Origin: an uncultured Clostridia bacterium
GTDB lineage: Bacteria > Bacillota_A > Clostridia > Oscillospirales > Oscillospiraceae
Length of the DNA stretch: 7,305 nt
Assembly (NCBI GenBank): GCA_946410505.1
Contig: CAMKAP010000100.1
Coordinates: 1-7,305 of the forward strand
Reading direction: 5' to 3'
Below are positions 1 through 5,126 of this stretch, piece by piece (within the stretch, counting starts at the first letter, position 1; the number at the start of each line of letters is the position of its first letter). A program made the position numbers and the translations under genes. Below the pieces are notes generated by a model, which was not told the origin of the DNA, ran no database searches, and saw only the letters and a program-made list of their open reading frames with translations.

Positions 1-500
1 GTGAGCATCTTGTTCTCGCTGTCGTTCTTCCAGTAGGCGCCGGACTGCTGGGTGATCTTGAAGGCCTTGAGGGCCTTGGTGTAGCACAGGTGGGGCCCCA
101 GGCACATATCCACATATTCGCCCTGCTGGAAGAAGCTGAACTCGCTCTCCTCCGCCAGATCCTCCATGTGCTCCAGCTTGTACTTTTCGCCGCGCTCGGC
201 CATGAGCTTCTTCGCGTCCTCGCGGCTGAGCATGTAGGCCTTGAAGGGCAGGTTCTCCTTGACGATCTTCTTCATTTCCTTCTCGATCGCCTCGAGATCC
301 TCGGGTCCGAGCTTTCGGTCGCCCAGGTCTACGTCATAGTAAAAACCGTTCTGGGTGGCGGGGCCGAAGGCGAAATCCGCCTCCGGGTAAAGGCGCTTGA
401 TGGCCTGGGCCATGATATGGGCCGCGGAGTGGCGCAGAACGTGCAGTTCCTCCTCCTGCGGGCACTCGCCGACGGTACCGTCCCGGTAGATGATCTTCAT
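1..500 (-). CDS. thrS: Threonyl-tRNA synthetase, N-terminal part (3' end outside window)
   Basis: Charges tRNA-Thr with threonine in the cytoplasm. The start ATG (500-498) has an AGGAGGAC ribosome binding site ending 7 to 8 nt upstream. The first 166 codons are present. They begin almost directly in the editing (SAD) domain: HSAAH at residues 24-28 and CLGPH at 133-137 supply the H, H, C, H set that in E. coli ThrRS is His73, His77, Cys182 and His186. GFYYD at 52-56 is another conserved stretch. Compared with E. coli the protein is about 50 residues shorter at the N-terminus, so the TGS domain is absent, as in some clostridial ThrRS. The catalytic class II core and anticodon domain lie beyond the left edge. 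A threonine-type T-box leader upstream supports the assignment. The gene is divergent from larE. Confidence 0.95.
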   Translation of the reverse strand, partial: MKIIYRDGTVGECPQEEELHVLRHSAAHIMAQAIKRLYPEADFAFGPATQNGFYYDVDLGDRKLGPEDLEAIEKEMKKIVKENLPFKAYMLSREDAKKLMAERGEKYKLEHMEDLAEESEFSFFQQGEYVDMCLGPHLCYTKALKAFKITQQSGAYWKNDSENKML

Positions 501-504
501 AATA

Positions 505-513
505 TGTCCTCCT
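505..513 (-). promoter_or_regulatory. Ribosome binding site of thrS
   Basis: AGGAGGACA read on the minus strand, immediately upstream of the thrS ATG. It is a near-perfect Shine-Dalgarno sequence and fixes the thrS start. Confidence 0.85.
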
Positions 514-520
514 GTTTATT

Positions 521-549
521 ATTATCGCAGCTTTCAGGTTTTTTCACAA
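521..549 (-). promoter_or_regulatory. Possible second, T-box-independent thrS promoter
   Basis: On the minus strand TTGTGA (549-544) is followed after 17 nt by GATAAT (526-521). The match is 4/6 and 5/6 to sigma-A consensus. Predicted initiation near 514 would leave a leader of about 14 nt that starts at the Shine-Dalgarno and skips the T-box. The motif match is moderate and the very short leader counts against it. Confidence 0.3.
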
Positions 550-563
550 ATGGATTTCAACTC

Positions 564-702
564 GTTTTTGGTGCAGCTTTGCCGCGGCAAAAACACCCTG
601 AGCTGAGCAACGCAAAGCCTCGCGCCGACTAAGCGAGGCTTCCCCGCAAGCCGAGTGCGATAAGCGCGAGTCTTTCCTTTGCAAACCAGTTTGCAAAGGA
701 AA
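564..702. repeat. Cluster of inverted repeats in the thrS leader
   Basis: Three hairpins lie in about 140 bp. The first has arms 673-685 and 690-702, 13 bp perfect with a CCAG loop on the plus strand. The second has arms 615-623 and 633-641, 9 bp perfect with a 9-nt loop. The third has arms 564-570 and 588-594 (GTTTTTG/CAAAAAC), with the 14-bp palindrome TTTGCCGCGGCAAA at 578-591 overlapping it. CTCGCGC at 619-625 can also pair with GCGCGAG at 664-670, competing with the second hairpin. The block sits between the T-box terminator and thrS, so it is part of the mRNA leader on readthrough. It has no coding potential. It looks like a dispersed intergenic repeat, but copy number cannot be judged here. 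Confidence 0.6.
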
Positions 703-703
703 A

Positions 704-737
704 GAAAAAAGCACCTCTGGCACATTGCCAAGGGTGC
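704..737 (-). terminator. thrS leader: T-box-controlled intrinsic terminator of the thrS leader
   Basis: On the minus strand a 12-bp stem with one mismatch (737-726 with 722-711, 3-nt loop) is followed by a T-rich run at 710-704. The 5' arm contains CACCCTT, which also pairs with the T-box in the antiterminator, so terminator and antiterminator are mutually exclusive. Confidence 0.85.
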
Positions 738-925
738 AAATGCTTACACGGTTCCACCTTGTTTTTCACTCGTTGACGCGAATAACGGTCGTCACACCGG
801 GGCGGCATTTCCTCCGTCCTGCTCGGGAGCGGTCCTCCGTCGTGATCCATGGGGCGGCTTGCAGCCTGAGGCCTGCCCTCTCTGCGCATTTTTCACGGCG
901 GCGTTCTCCGTCAAAGCCTTTAACA
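711..925 (-). promoter_or_regulatory. T-box riboswitch (tRNA-Thr sensing) in the thrS leader
   Basis: Uncharged tRNA bound to this leader stabilises an antiterminator and lets thrS be transcribed. Read on the minus strand, the T-box core AAGGTGGAACCGTG is at 760-747. AAGG and GTG can pair with downstream CAC and CCTT, leaving the canonical 7-nt TGGAACC bulge that binds the tRNA acceptor end. Upstream is a Stem I-like region with AGAGAG (883-878) and a distal stem-loop around 877-852. A hand-drawn Stem I pairs CCGCCGTG (901-894) with CACGACGG (844-837, one mismatch) and GGAG (909-906) with CTCC (829-826). The 3' side of the internal loop between them reads AGGACCG, placing the threonine codon ACC at 833-831 as candidate specifier. 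A short CGTT...AACG stem follows. The T-box and terminator are clear; the specifier is inferred. Confidence 0.88.
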
Positions 926-931
926 CGGGCA

Positions 932-960
932 ATTCTAACACTTAGCTTTCCCCCTGTCAA
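932..960 (-). promoter_or_regulatory. Main thrS promoter (sigma-A type)
   Basis: TTGACA (960-955), 17-nt spacer, TAGAAT (937-932) on the minus strand: a consensus -35 and a 5/6 -10. Initiation is expected near 925, just upstream of the T-box Stem I. Confidence 0.85.
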
Positions 961-1019
961 CCGGGAAAATACCTGTTTCCCCTGCTTCGCCGCAAAAAAC
1001 GGCAGTTAGCCGAAACATT

Positions 1020-1048
1020 TTGACAAACATGGGCTTCCTTATTATAAT
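1020..1048 (+). promoter_or_regulatory. larE-larC promoter (perfect sigma-A consensus)
   Basis: TTGACA (1020-1025), 17-nt spacer, TATAAT (1043-1048). Both hexamers match consensus exactly. Initiation is expected near 1055, giving a leader of about 35 nt to the larE start. It is divergent from the thrS promoter, with about 59 bp between the two -35 boxes. No operator-like palindrome overlapping it is obvious. Confidence 0.88.
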
Positions 1049-1088
1049 ATCAGCAACTTAGCTCCGTACAGCAGGTGAGATTACGACG

Positions 1089-1844
1089 ATGACCCTGGAA
1101 GCTTTCTTCTCCGAACACCCCCGCTGTGCCCTGGCCTTTTCCGGCGGGGTGGATTCCGCATACCTTCTTTTCGCAGGGCTCAGATACGGCTCGGAGGTCC
1201 GGCCCTATTATGCAAAAAGTCAGTTCCAGCCGGACTTTGAATTTCGGGACGCCATGCGCCTGTGCCGGGAACTTGGCGTAGAGGCCACGGTGCTGACGCT
1301 GGACGCACTCAGCTCGGAAGCGGTGCGCCGAAACGGTCCGGACCGCTGCTACCACTGCAAGACGAATATTATGTCAACCATTATCGCACATGCATCGGCG
1401 GACGGTTTTCCCGTGCTGCTGGACGGCACCAACGCCTCCGACGAAGCCGGCGACCGGCCCGGCATGCGGGCGCTGGGAGAATTGGGGATCCTCTCCCCGC
1501 TGCGTCTCTGCGGGCTCACCAAGCCGGAGATCCGCCGTCTTTCCCGCGAGGCGGGGCTCTTCACCTGGGACAAGCCCGCTTATGCCTGTCTGGCAACCCG
1601 GGTGAAAAGCGGCGAGGTGATCACCAATGAGCGCCTTGCCGCCATAGAGCGCAGTGAGGACCGGCTCTTTCACTTGGGCTTTACGGACTTTCGCGTCCGC
1701 ACAGCGGGAGAAACGGCGCTTTTACAGTTTCCCGCGCAGCAGCTTGCGCGGGCACAGGCGCTGCTGACTGAGATTCGAGAGCAGCTCGGCTCGGATTTTA
1801 AAGACATCGAAATTGACCCGAAGGGGAGAAAAACAGCACAATGA
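1089..1844 (+). CDS. larE: LarE, ATP-dependent sulfur transferase for nickel-pincer cofactor
   Basis: LarE adenylylates the carboxylates of pyridinium-3,5-biscarboxylate mononucleotide and replaces them with thiocarboxylates, the second step of NPN cofactor synthesis in the cytoplasm. The 251-residue protein has the PP-loop ATP-pyrophosphatase signature SGGVDS (residues 18-23), RCYHCK (86-91), DGTNASD (112-118) and KPAYACLATR (162-171). Cys167 in ACLATR aligns with the sacrificial Cys176 of Lactiplantibacillus plantarum LarE. Cys87 and Cys90 form a CxxC which, with Cys167, could hold a [4Fe-4S] cluster as reported for some LarE homologues; that is inference. The start is supported by AGGTGAG 9 nt upstream. 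The stop overlaps the larC start by 4 nt (ATGA), implying coupled translation. Length is typical of the family. Confidence 0.93.
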   Translation: MTLEAFFSEHPRCALAFSGGVDSAYLLFAGLRYGSEVRPYYAKSQFQPDFEFRDAMRLCRELGVEATVLTLDALSSEAVRRNGPDRCYHCKTNIMSTIIAHASADGFPVLLDGTNASDEAGDRPGMRALGELGILSPLRLCGLTKPEIRRLSREAGLFTWDKPAYACLATRVKSGEVITNERLAAIERSEDRLFHLGFTDFRVRTAGETALLQFPAQQLARAQALLTEIREQLGSDFKDIEIDPKGRKTAQ

Positions 1845-3007
1845 AAACTCTGTATCTGGACTGCGGCATGGGCGCCGCGGGCGATATGCTGACGGCGGCG
1901 CTGCTGGAAGTGCACCCCGATCCGGCGGGCTTTCTGCGGCGGCTGAACGCGGCCCTGCCCGAAGAAGTGACAGTATCCGCCGCGCCGGATGAAAAGTGCG
2001 GTCTGCGCGGCACTCACGTCTCCGTCCTCATTGAGGGCGATGAGGAGGGCGCGGCAGAAAACCACCATCACCGCCATACGAGCGTGAGCGAGATCCGCGC
2101 GCGCATCGGCGCGTTGGATGTGCCGGAGGCCGTGAAGCAAGAGGTCCGCGCGGTCTATGACGCCATCGCCGAGGCGGAGAGTGAAGTACACGGCCATCCG
2201 GTGGAGAACATCCATCTGCATGAGGTGGGCTCCTGGGATGCGCTGGCGGATGTGCTGGCGGTCTGCTGGCTGCTCTATGAGCTCAGGCCGGGCAGGATCC
2301 TTGCCTCCCCGGTCCATGTGGGCAGCGGGATGGTAAAATGCGCCCATGGACTGCTGCCCGTCCCGGCCCCGGCCACCGAGCGGCTGCTGCGCGGGATCCC
2401 CATGCACGGCGGCAGCATTTGCGGCGAACTCTGCACCCCCACAGGCGCGGCGCTGCTGCGGCATTTTGTTGAGAGCTTCGGCCCCATGCCGGTGCTGCAG
2501 GTGGAAAAGAGCGGCTTCGGCACCGGGAGAAAAGACTTTGAAGCCGCAAACGGTCTGCGTGTCCTCTGGGGCGAGAGCGGCCAGGACGGGGATTCCGTGC
2601 TGGAGCTCTGCTGCAATCTGGACGATATGAGCGGAGAGGCCATCGGCTTTGCCATGGAGCGTTTGCTGGATGCCGGCGCGCTGGACACGTACACCGTGCC
2701 CATCGGCATGAAGAAATCCCGGCCCGGTGTTATGTTAACTTGTATGTGCCGTTCCGAACAACGGGATGAGATGCTTCGGCTGCTGTTCCGGCACACCACG
2801 ACGCTGGGCGTGCGCGAATATACCTGTGCGCGCTATACGCTGCACCGCAGCATCCGCACAGAGGAGACGGCTTGCGGCCCCGTGCGCGTCAAGACCGCCG
2901 AGGGCTGGGGCGTCAGGCGGGAAAAGGCGGAATATGAGGACCTGGCCCGCATTGCCCGGGAAAAGGAGATCAGCCTGCGGGAGGCAGCCGCGTACACGAC
3001 AGAATAA
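1841..3007 (+). CDS. larC: LarC, nickel insertase (cyclometallase) for nickel-pincer cofactor
   Basis: LarC inserts nickel into the bis-thiocarboxylate product of LarE in a CTP-dependent reaction, completing the NPN cofactor used by lactate racemase LarA and relatives. The 388-residue protein shows the N-terminal MGAAGDML (residues 10-17), a His-rich loop HHHRH (75-79) likely to bind metal, HGHP (117-120) and HLHEVG (125-130), then the C-terminal nucleotide-binding part with NLDDMSGE (259-266), MKKSRPG (290-296) and EYEDLARIA (364-372). Length is near that of the family. Unlike L. plantarum, where larC1 and larC2 are joined by programmed frameshifting, both parts are in one uninterrupted frame here. 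The start overlaps the larE stop, and a hairpin terminator follows the stop. No larB or larA is visible in the window. Confidence 0.94.
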   Translation: MKTLYLDCGMGAAGDMLTAALLEVHPDPAGFLRRLNAALPEEVTVSAAPDEKCGLRGTHVSVLIEGDEEGAAENHHHRHTSVSEIRARIGALDVPEAVKQEVRAVYDAIAEAESEVHGHPVENIHLHEVGSWDALADVLAVCWLLYELRPGRILASPVHVGSGMVKCAHGLLPVPAPATERLLRGIPMHGGSICGELCTPTGAALLRHFVESFGPMPVLQVEKSGFGTGRKDFEAANGLRVLWGESGQDGDSVLELCCNLDDMSGEAIGFAMERLLDAGALDTYTVPIGMKKSRPGVMLTCMCRSEQRDEMLRLLFRHTTTLGVREYTCARYTLHRSIRTEETACGPVRVKTAEGWGVRREKAEYEDLARIAREKEISLREAAAYTTE

Positions 3008-3013
3008 GTGCAA

Positions 3014-3041
3014 AAACCGGATCACGGCTGTGATCCGGTTT
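3014..3041. terminator. Bidirectional terminator between larC and the small membrane-peptide gene
   Basis: Perfect 12-bp inverted repeat (3014-3025 with 3030-3041) with a 4-nt loop, directly after the larC stop. On the minus strand it is followed by a run of five T (including the last arm bases), a good terminator for the 33-codon ORF ending at 3048. On the plus strand the tail is less T-rich (TTTCTGTGTTT). Confidence 0.85.
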
Positions 3042-3047
3042 CTGTGT

Positions 3048-3149
3048 TTACAGCAGCGCGCTGAGCAGTCCGCCGAGGAGCAGGGCCGCCAGATACAGCA
3101 GCTCCGCCACATTCTGCATTCCGGTACTGGTGGTGATTTCTTCGTTCAT
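3048..3149 (-). CDS. Predicted 33-residue single-span membrane peptide, function unknown
   Basis: An ORF of 33 codons plus TAA. The ATG (3149-3147) is preceded by AAAAGGGAGG with about 8 nt spacing, a very strong ribosome binding site. The peptide begins MNEEITTSTGMQN and continues into a wholly hydrophobic segment from about residue 14 to the C-terminus, containing LLYLAALLLGGLLSALL. It should therefore span or lie in the membrane with a short acidic N-terminal tail and no C-terminal tail. It is convergent with larC and ends 7 nt from their shared bidirectional terminator. A hairpin lies just upstream of its Shine-Dalgarno. I do not recognise the family. Start signal, stop and terminator together argue for a real gene. 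It could be a small membrane regulator, a sporulation-type peptide or a type I toxin; nothing here decides between them. Confidence 0.62.
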   Translation of the reverse strand: MNEEITTSTGMQNVAELLYLAALLLGGLLSALL

Positions 3150-3167
3150 TTGTATATCCTCCCTTTT

Positions 3168-3200
3168 GAGACGCTGATCGTTCACGGCGTCTCTTTTGTT
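3168..3200 (+). terminator. Hairpin with T-rich tail; also a 5' leader hairpin of the minus-strand small gene
   Basis: Inverted repeat GAGACGC (3168-3174) and GCGTCTC (3187-3193), 12-nt loop. On the plus strand it is followed by TTTTGTTT, the layout of a weak intrinsic terminator, perhaps a back-up for larC readthrough. On the minus strand the same hairpin sits directly upstream of the GGGAGG of the 33-codon ORF and could affect its translation. Confidence 0.5.
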
Positions 3201-3211
3201 TCTGTGATTTC

Positions 3212-3217
3212 AGTATA
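3212..3217 (-). promoter_or_regulatory. Candidate -10 box for the small membrane-peptide gene
   Basis: TATACT on the minus strand, about 63 nt upstream of the ORF start. No convincing -35 lies 16-18 nt further upstream (best is GTTCTA/TTCTAA), so the promoter is weak, activator-dependent or read by another sigma factor. Confidence 0.3.
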
Positions 3218-3267
3218 CATAACACGGTGTCCCTTAGAACGGACTTTCAAACGGATTTCGCAAAAAC

Positions 3268-3296
3268 TTGCAAGAAAGCGGATGGGAGGATATAAT
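3268..3296 (+). promoter_or_regulatory. Promoter of the RNA methyltransferase / FliB-like operon
   Basis: TTGCAA (3268-3273), 17-nt spacer, TATAAT (3291-3296). The -10 is perfect and the -35 is 4/6. Initiation is expected near 3303, about 24 nt before the start at 3327. Confidence 0.8.
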
Positions 3297-3326
3297 GAGC
3301 GCGAACACTCTGCAAGGAGCCGAAGT

Positions 3327-4163
3327 ATGGCCAACATCATCGAAATTACGGATTATGCCGCGCCGGAGCTGGACGTATACGCCCGGCTCACCGAAGGGCA
3401 GCTCAAAAGCCGCGCCGATCTTACAAAGGGTCTCTTCATAGCCGAGAGTCCCAACGTGATCCTACGGGCGCTGGACGGTGGCTATGAGCCCGTATCCCTT
3501 TTGATGGAGCGCAAGCACATCGAGGGGCAGGCCCGGGAAGTCGTCGAGCGCTGCGGGGACATTCCGCTCTATACGGCGCCGCTCGCGGTGCTCACGGAGC
3601 TGACCGGCTTCCCGCTGACCCGGGGCGTTCTCTGCGCCATGCGCCGCCGCCCGCTCCCCTCCCCGGAAGCTGTCCTTAACGGTGCCAGACGCATCGCCGT
3701 GCTGGAGGACATCATGAATCCCACGAACGTGGGGGCCGTTTTCCGCTCCGCCGCCGCTCTGGGAATGGACGCCGTCCTGCTCACGCCTTCCTGCAGCGAT
3801 CCACTTTACCGAAGGGCTGTGCGCGTCAGCATGGGGACGGTGTTTCAGATCCCCTGGACCCATATCGGCGAGGCACTGACGGACTGGCCCCATCCGGGGC
3901 TGGAGCGCTTGAGAGCGCTTGGCTTTAAAACCGCGGCCATGGCCCTGCGGGAGGACTCCGTCTCCATCGATGATCCCGCGCTCATGGCGGAGGAGAAGCT
4001 GGCCGTTGTGCTGGGAACCGAGGGAGAGGGCCTTGCCGACGGCACCATCGCCGACTGTGATTACACTGTGCGCATCCCCATGTCCCACGGAGTAGACTCA
4101 CTGAACGTGGCAGCCGCCAGCGCCGTGGCCTTCTGGCAGCTCAGCCGGAGGCGGGCAACATGA
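3327..4163 (+). CDS. TrmH/SpoU-family RNA 2'-O-ribose methyltransferase
   Basis: A SPOUT-class enzyme expected to methylate a ribose 2'-OH in rRNA or tRNA using S-adenosylmethionine. The 278-residue protein has an N-terminal substrate-binding region (about 20-105, including KGLFIAE at 34-40) and the trefoil-knot catalytic domain. The three family motifs are clear: NPTNVGAVFRSA (131-142), VLGTEGEGL (228-236) and IPMSHGVDSLNVAAASAV (250-267). Arg140 and the conserved Asn of motif 3 are present. The ATG at 3327 is chosen because AAGGAG lies 7 nt upstream and the promoter's predicted start falls just before it; the open frame further upstream only overlaps the end of larC. The stop overlaps the next start by 4 nt. 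Which nucleotide is modified cannot be told from sequence. Confidence 0.9.
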   Translation: MANIIEITDYAAPELDVYARLTEGQLKSRADLTKGLFIAESPNVILRALDGGYEPVSLLMERKHIEGQAREVVERCGDIPLYTAPLAVLTELTGFPLTRGVLCAMRRRPLPSPEAVLNGARRIAVLEDIMNPTNVGAVFRSAAALGMDAVLLTPSCSDPLYRRAVRVSMGTVFQIPWTHIGEALTDWPHPGLERLRALGFKTAAMALREDSVSIDDPALMAEEKLAVVLGTEGEGLADGTIADCDYTVRIPMSHGVDSLNVAAASAVAFWQLSRRRAT

Positions 4164-4984
4164 GCATTGTCCCGAACTTCTATGACAGCTTTGCCTGTCG
4201 GGCGCATCGCTGCCGGCATTCCTGCTGCCGCGGCTGGGAGATCGACGTGGACGAAGATAGCGCCGCCTTTTATGAGGAAATTCCCGGTGCGCTGGGCGAA
4301 AAGCTCCGGCATAGCCTCACACGGGACGGTGAGGGCGCGCACTTTGCGCTGACAGAGGAGGAGCGCTGCCCTTTTCTGCGCGCGGACGGGCTCTGCGAGC
4401 TGATCTGTACCCTGGGGGAAGACGCGCTCTGCGACATCTGCGCCCTGCATCCGCGTTTCTTTGAGGATACGGGCGGTATGGAGCTCTGCGGTCTGGGTCT
4501 GAGCTGCGAAGCGGTCTGCGATCTGCTGCTGGAAGAGAAGGGGCCGCTGCGCTTTCTCGATGAAGAAAACGGAGAGCGCATGGACATGGCCGGGCTTCTC
4601 ACGCGCCTCGGTCTGTCTTTTGATCCTGCGAGGCTGCGCTTTGACGGCAGAGCGCCCTCCGTCTCCTTTCTGTCGCGCCTCCGGGAGACCGAGGCCATCG
4701 ACGGGCGCTGGCCCGAAGAGCTGGAGGCGGTCGAATCGGCGCTTTACGGTTTGAAGCTGCCCGTCGGAGAACACTATGACAGGATGCTGCAGTACCTGCT
4801 TTGCCGCCAATTGGAGCGCGCGGAAGAAGTTGGCTTTGGCGCATTGCTGGACTACGCCCGCGAATGCACGTCCTATATCGCAGCGCAGGACGCCCTCCTC
4901 GCCCCCGACAGCGAGCATCTGCGCCGCTTTTCGGAGCAGATTGAATACAGCACGGAGAATGTGGGCATTCTGCTTGGAATATAA
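4160..4984 (+). CDS. Cysteine-rich FliB-like protein (flagellin lysine-N-methylase family)
   Basis: The 274-residue protein opens with the family pattern: PNFYDSFACRAHRCRHSCC (residues 5-23), with Cys13, Cys18, Cys22 and Cys23, followed by GWEIDVDED. Further conserved cysteines come in ERCPFLRADGLCEL (69-81), ALCDICALHPRF (89-100) and LSCEAVC (114-120), 14 in total. Such clusters suggest a bound Fe-S centre or other metal. The family is named for Salmonella FliB, which methylates lysines of flagellin, but that protein is clearly longer and many non-flagellated Clostridia carry this short form. The C-terminal half (about 125-274) is helical-looking and poorly conserved. No flagellar gene is nearby; translational coupling to an RNA methyltransferase (ATGA overlap, GGAGG upstream) suggests another role. 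Substrate unknown. Confidence 0.8.
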   Translation: MSIVPNFYDSFACRAHRCRHSCCRGWEIDVDEDSAAFYEEIPGALGEKLRHSLTRDGEGAHFALTEEERCPFLRADGLCELICTLGEDALCDICALHPRFFEDTGGMELCGLGLSCEAVCDLLLEEKGPLRFLDEENGERMDMAGLLTRLGLSFDPARLRFDGRAPSVSFLSRLRETEAIDGRWPEELEAVESALYGLKLPVGEHYDRMLQYLLCRQLERAEEVGFGALLDYARECTSYIAAQDALLAPDSEHLRRFSEQIEYSTENVGILLGI

Positions 4985-4994
4985 TAAAGACATA

Positions 4995-5020
4995 AAACGG
5001 CGGGCTTCGGCCTGCCGTTT
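4995..5020 (+). terminator. Terminator after the FliB-like gene (UUCG tetraloop)
   Basis: 11-bp stem with one G-T wobble (4995-5005 with 5010-5020) closed by a TTCG tetraloop, 10 nt after the stop. The tail includes TTT...ATTTT. Confidence 0.85.
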
Positions 5021-5064
5021 ACATTTTCCTTGCGGAATGTTAAAAAAATCTTGGGACTTTGTTC

Positions 5065-5093
5065 ACGACAAGGTCACAAATTCCGGCTATATT
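5065..5093 (+). promoter_or_regulatory. Candidate promoter of the HtrA-like protease gene
   Basis: ACGACA (5065-5070), 17-nt spacer, TATATT (5088-5093): 4/6 and 5/6 matches. It is the best sigma-A-type pair in the gap. Initiation near 5100 would leave a leader of about 27 nt. No CIRCE or other heat-shock operator is visible. Confidence 0.55.
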
Positions 5094-5126
5094 ACAATCA
5101 CACCAAAACAAAAGAGGTAAGCACAA

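Noticed and set aside
90..632. 180-codon plus-strand open frame over the left edge
   Set aside because: It is antisense to thrS, whose minus-strand frame has clear ThrRS motifs, a ribosome binding site and a T-box leader.
629..1009. Several 64-94 codon open frames in the thrS-larE gap on both strands
   Set aside because: They overlap the T-box riboswitch and thrS promoter, lack ribosome binding sites and show no recognisable protein pattern.
1670..2464. 264-codon minus-strand open frame
   Set aside because: Antisense to larE/larC, both of which have complete family motifs on the plus strand.
2766..3326. Open frame extending the RNA methyltransferase gene upstream into larC
   Set aside because: The extension overlaps the end of larC and crosses a terminator and a promoter. 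The start at 3327 has AAGGAG and the promoter directly upstream.
3284..3429. ATG at 3295 preceded by GGGAGG, a possible short upstream ORF
   Set aside because: The ATG overlaps the TATAAT -10 box and would lie upstream of the predicted transcript start. The frame differs from the methyltransferase and stops within about 44 codons.
4061..4993. 310-codon minus-strand open frame
   Set aside because: Antisense to the FliB-like gene, whose conserved cysteine pattern is on the plus strand.
5021..5040. Imperfect inverted repeat ACATTttCC/GGaATGT in the gap before the protease gene
   Set aside because: Short and imperfect, next to the UUCG terminator; no support for a regulatory role.
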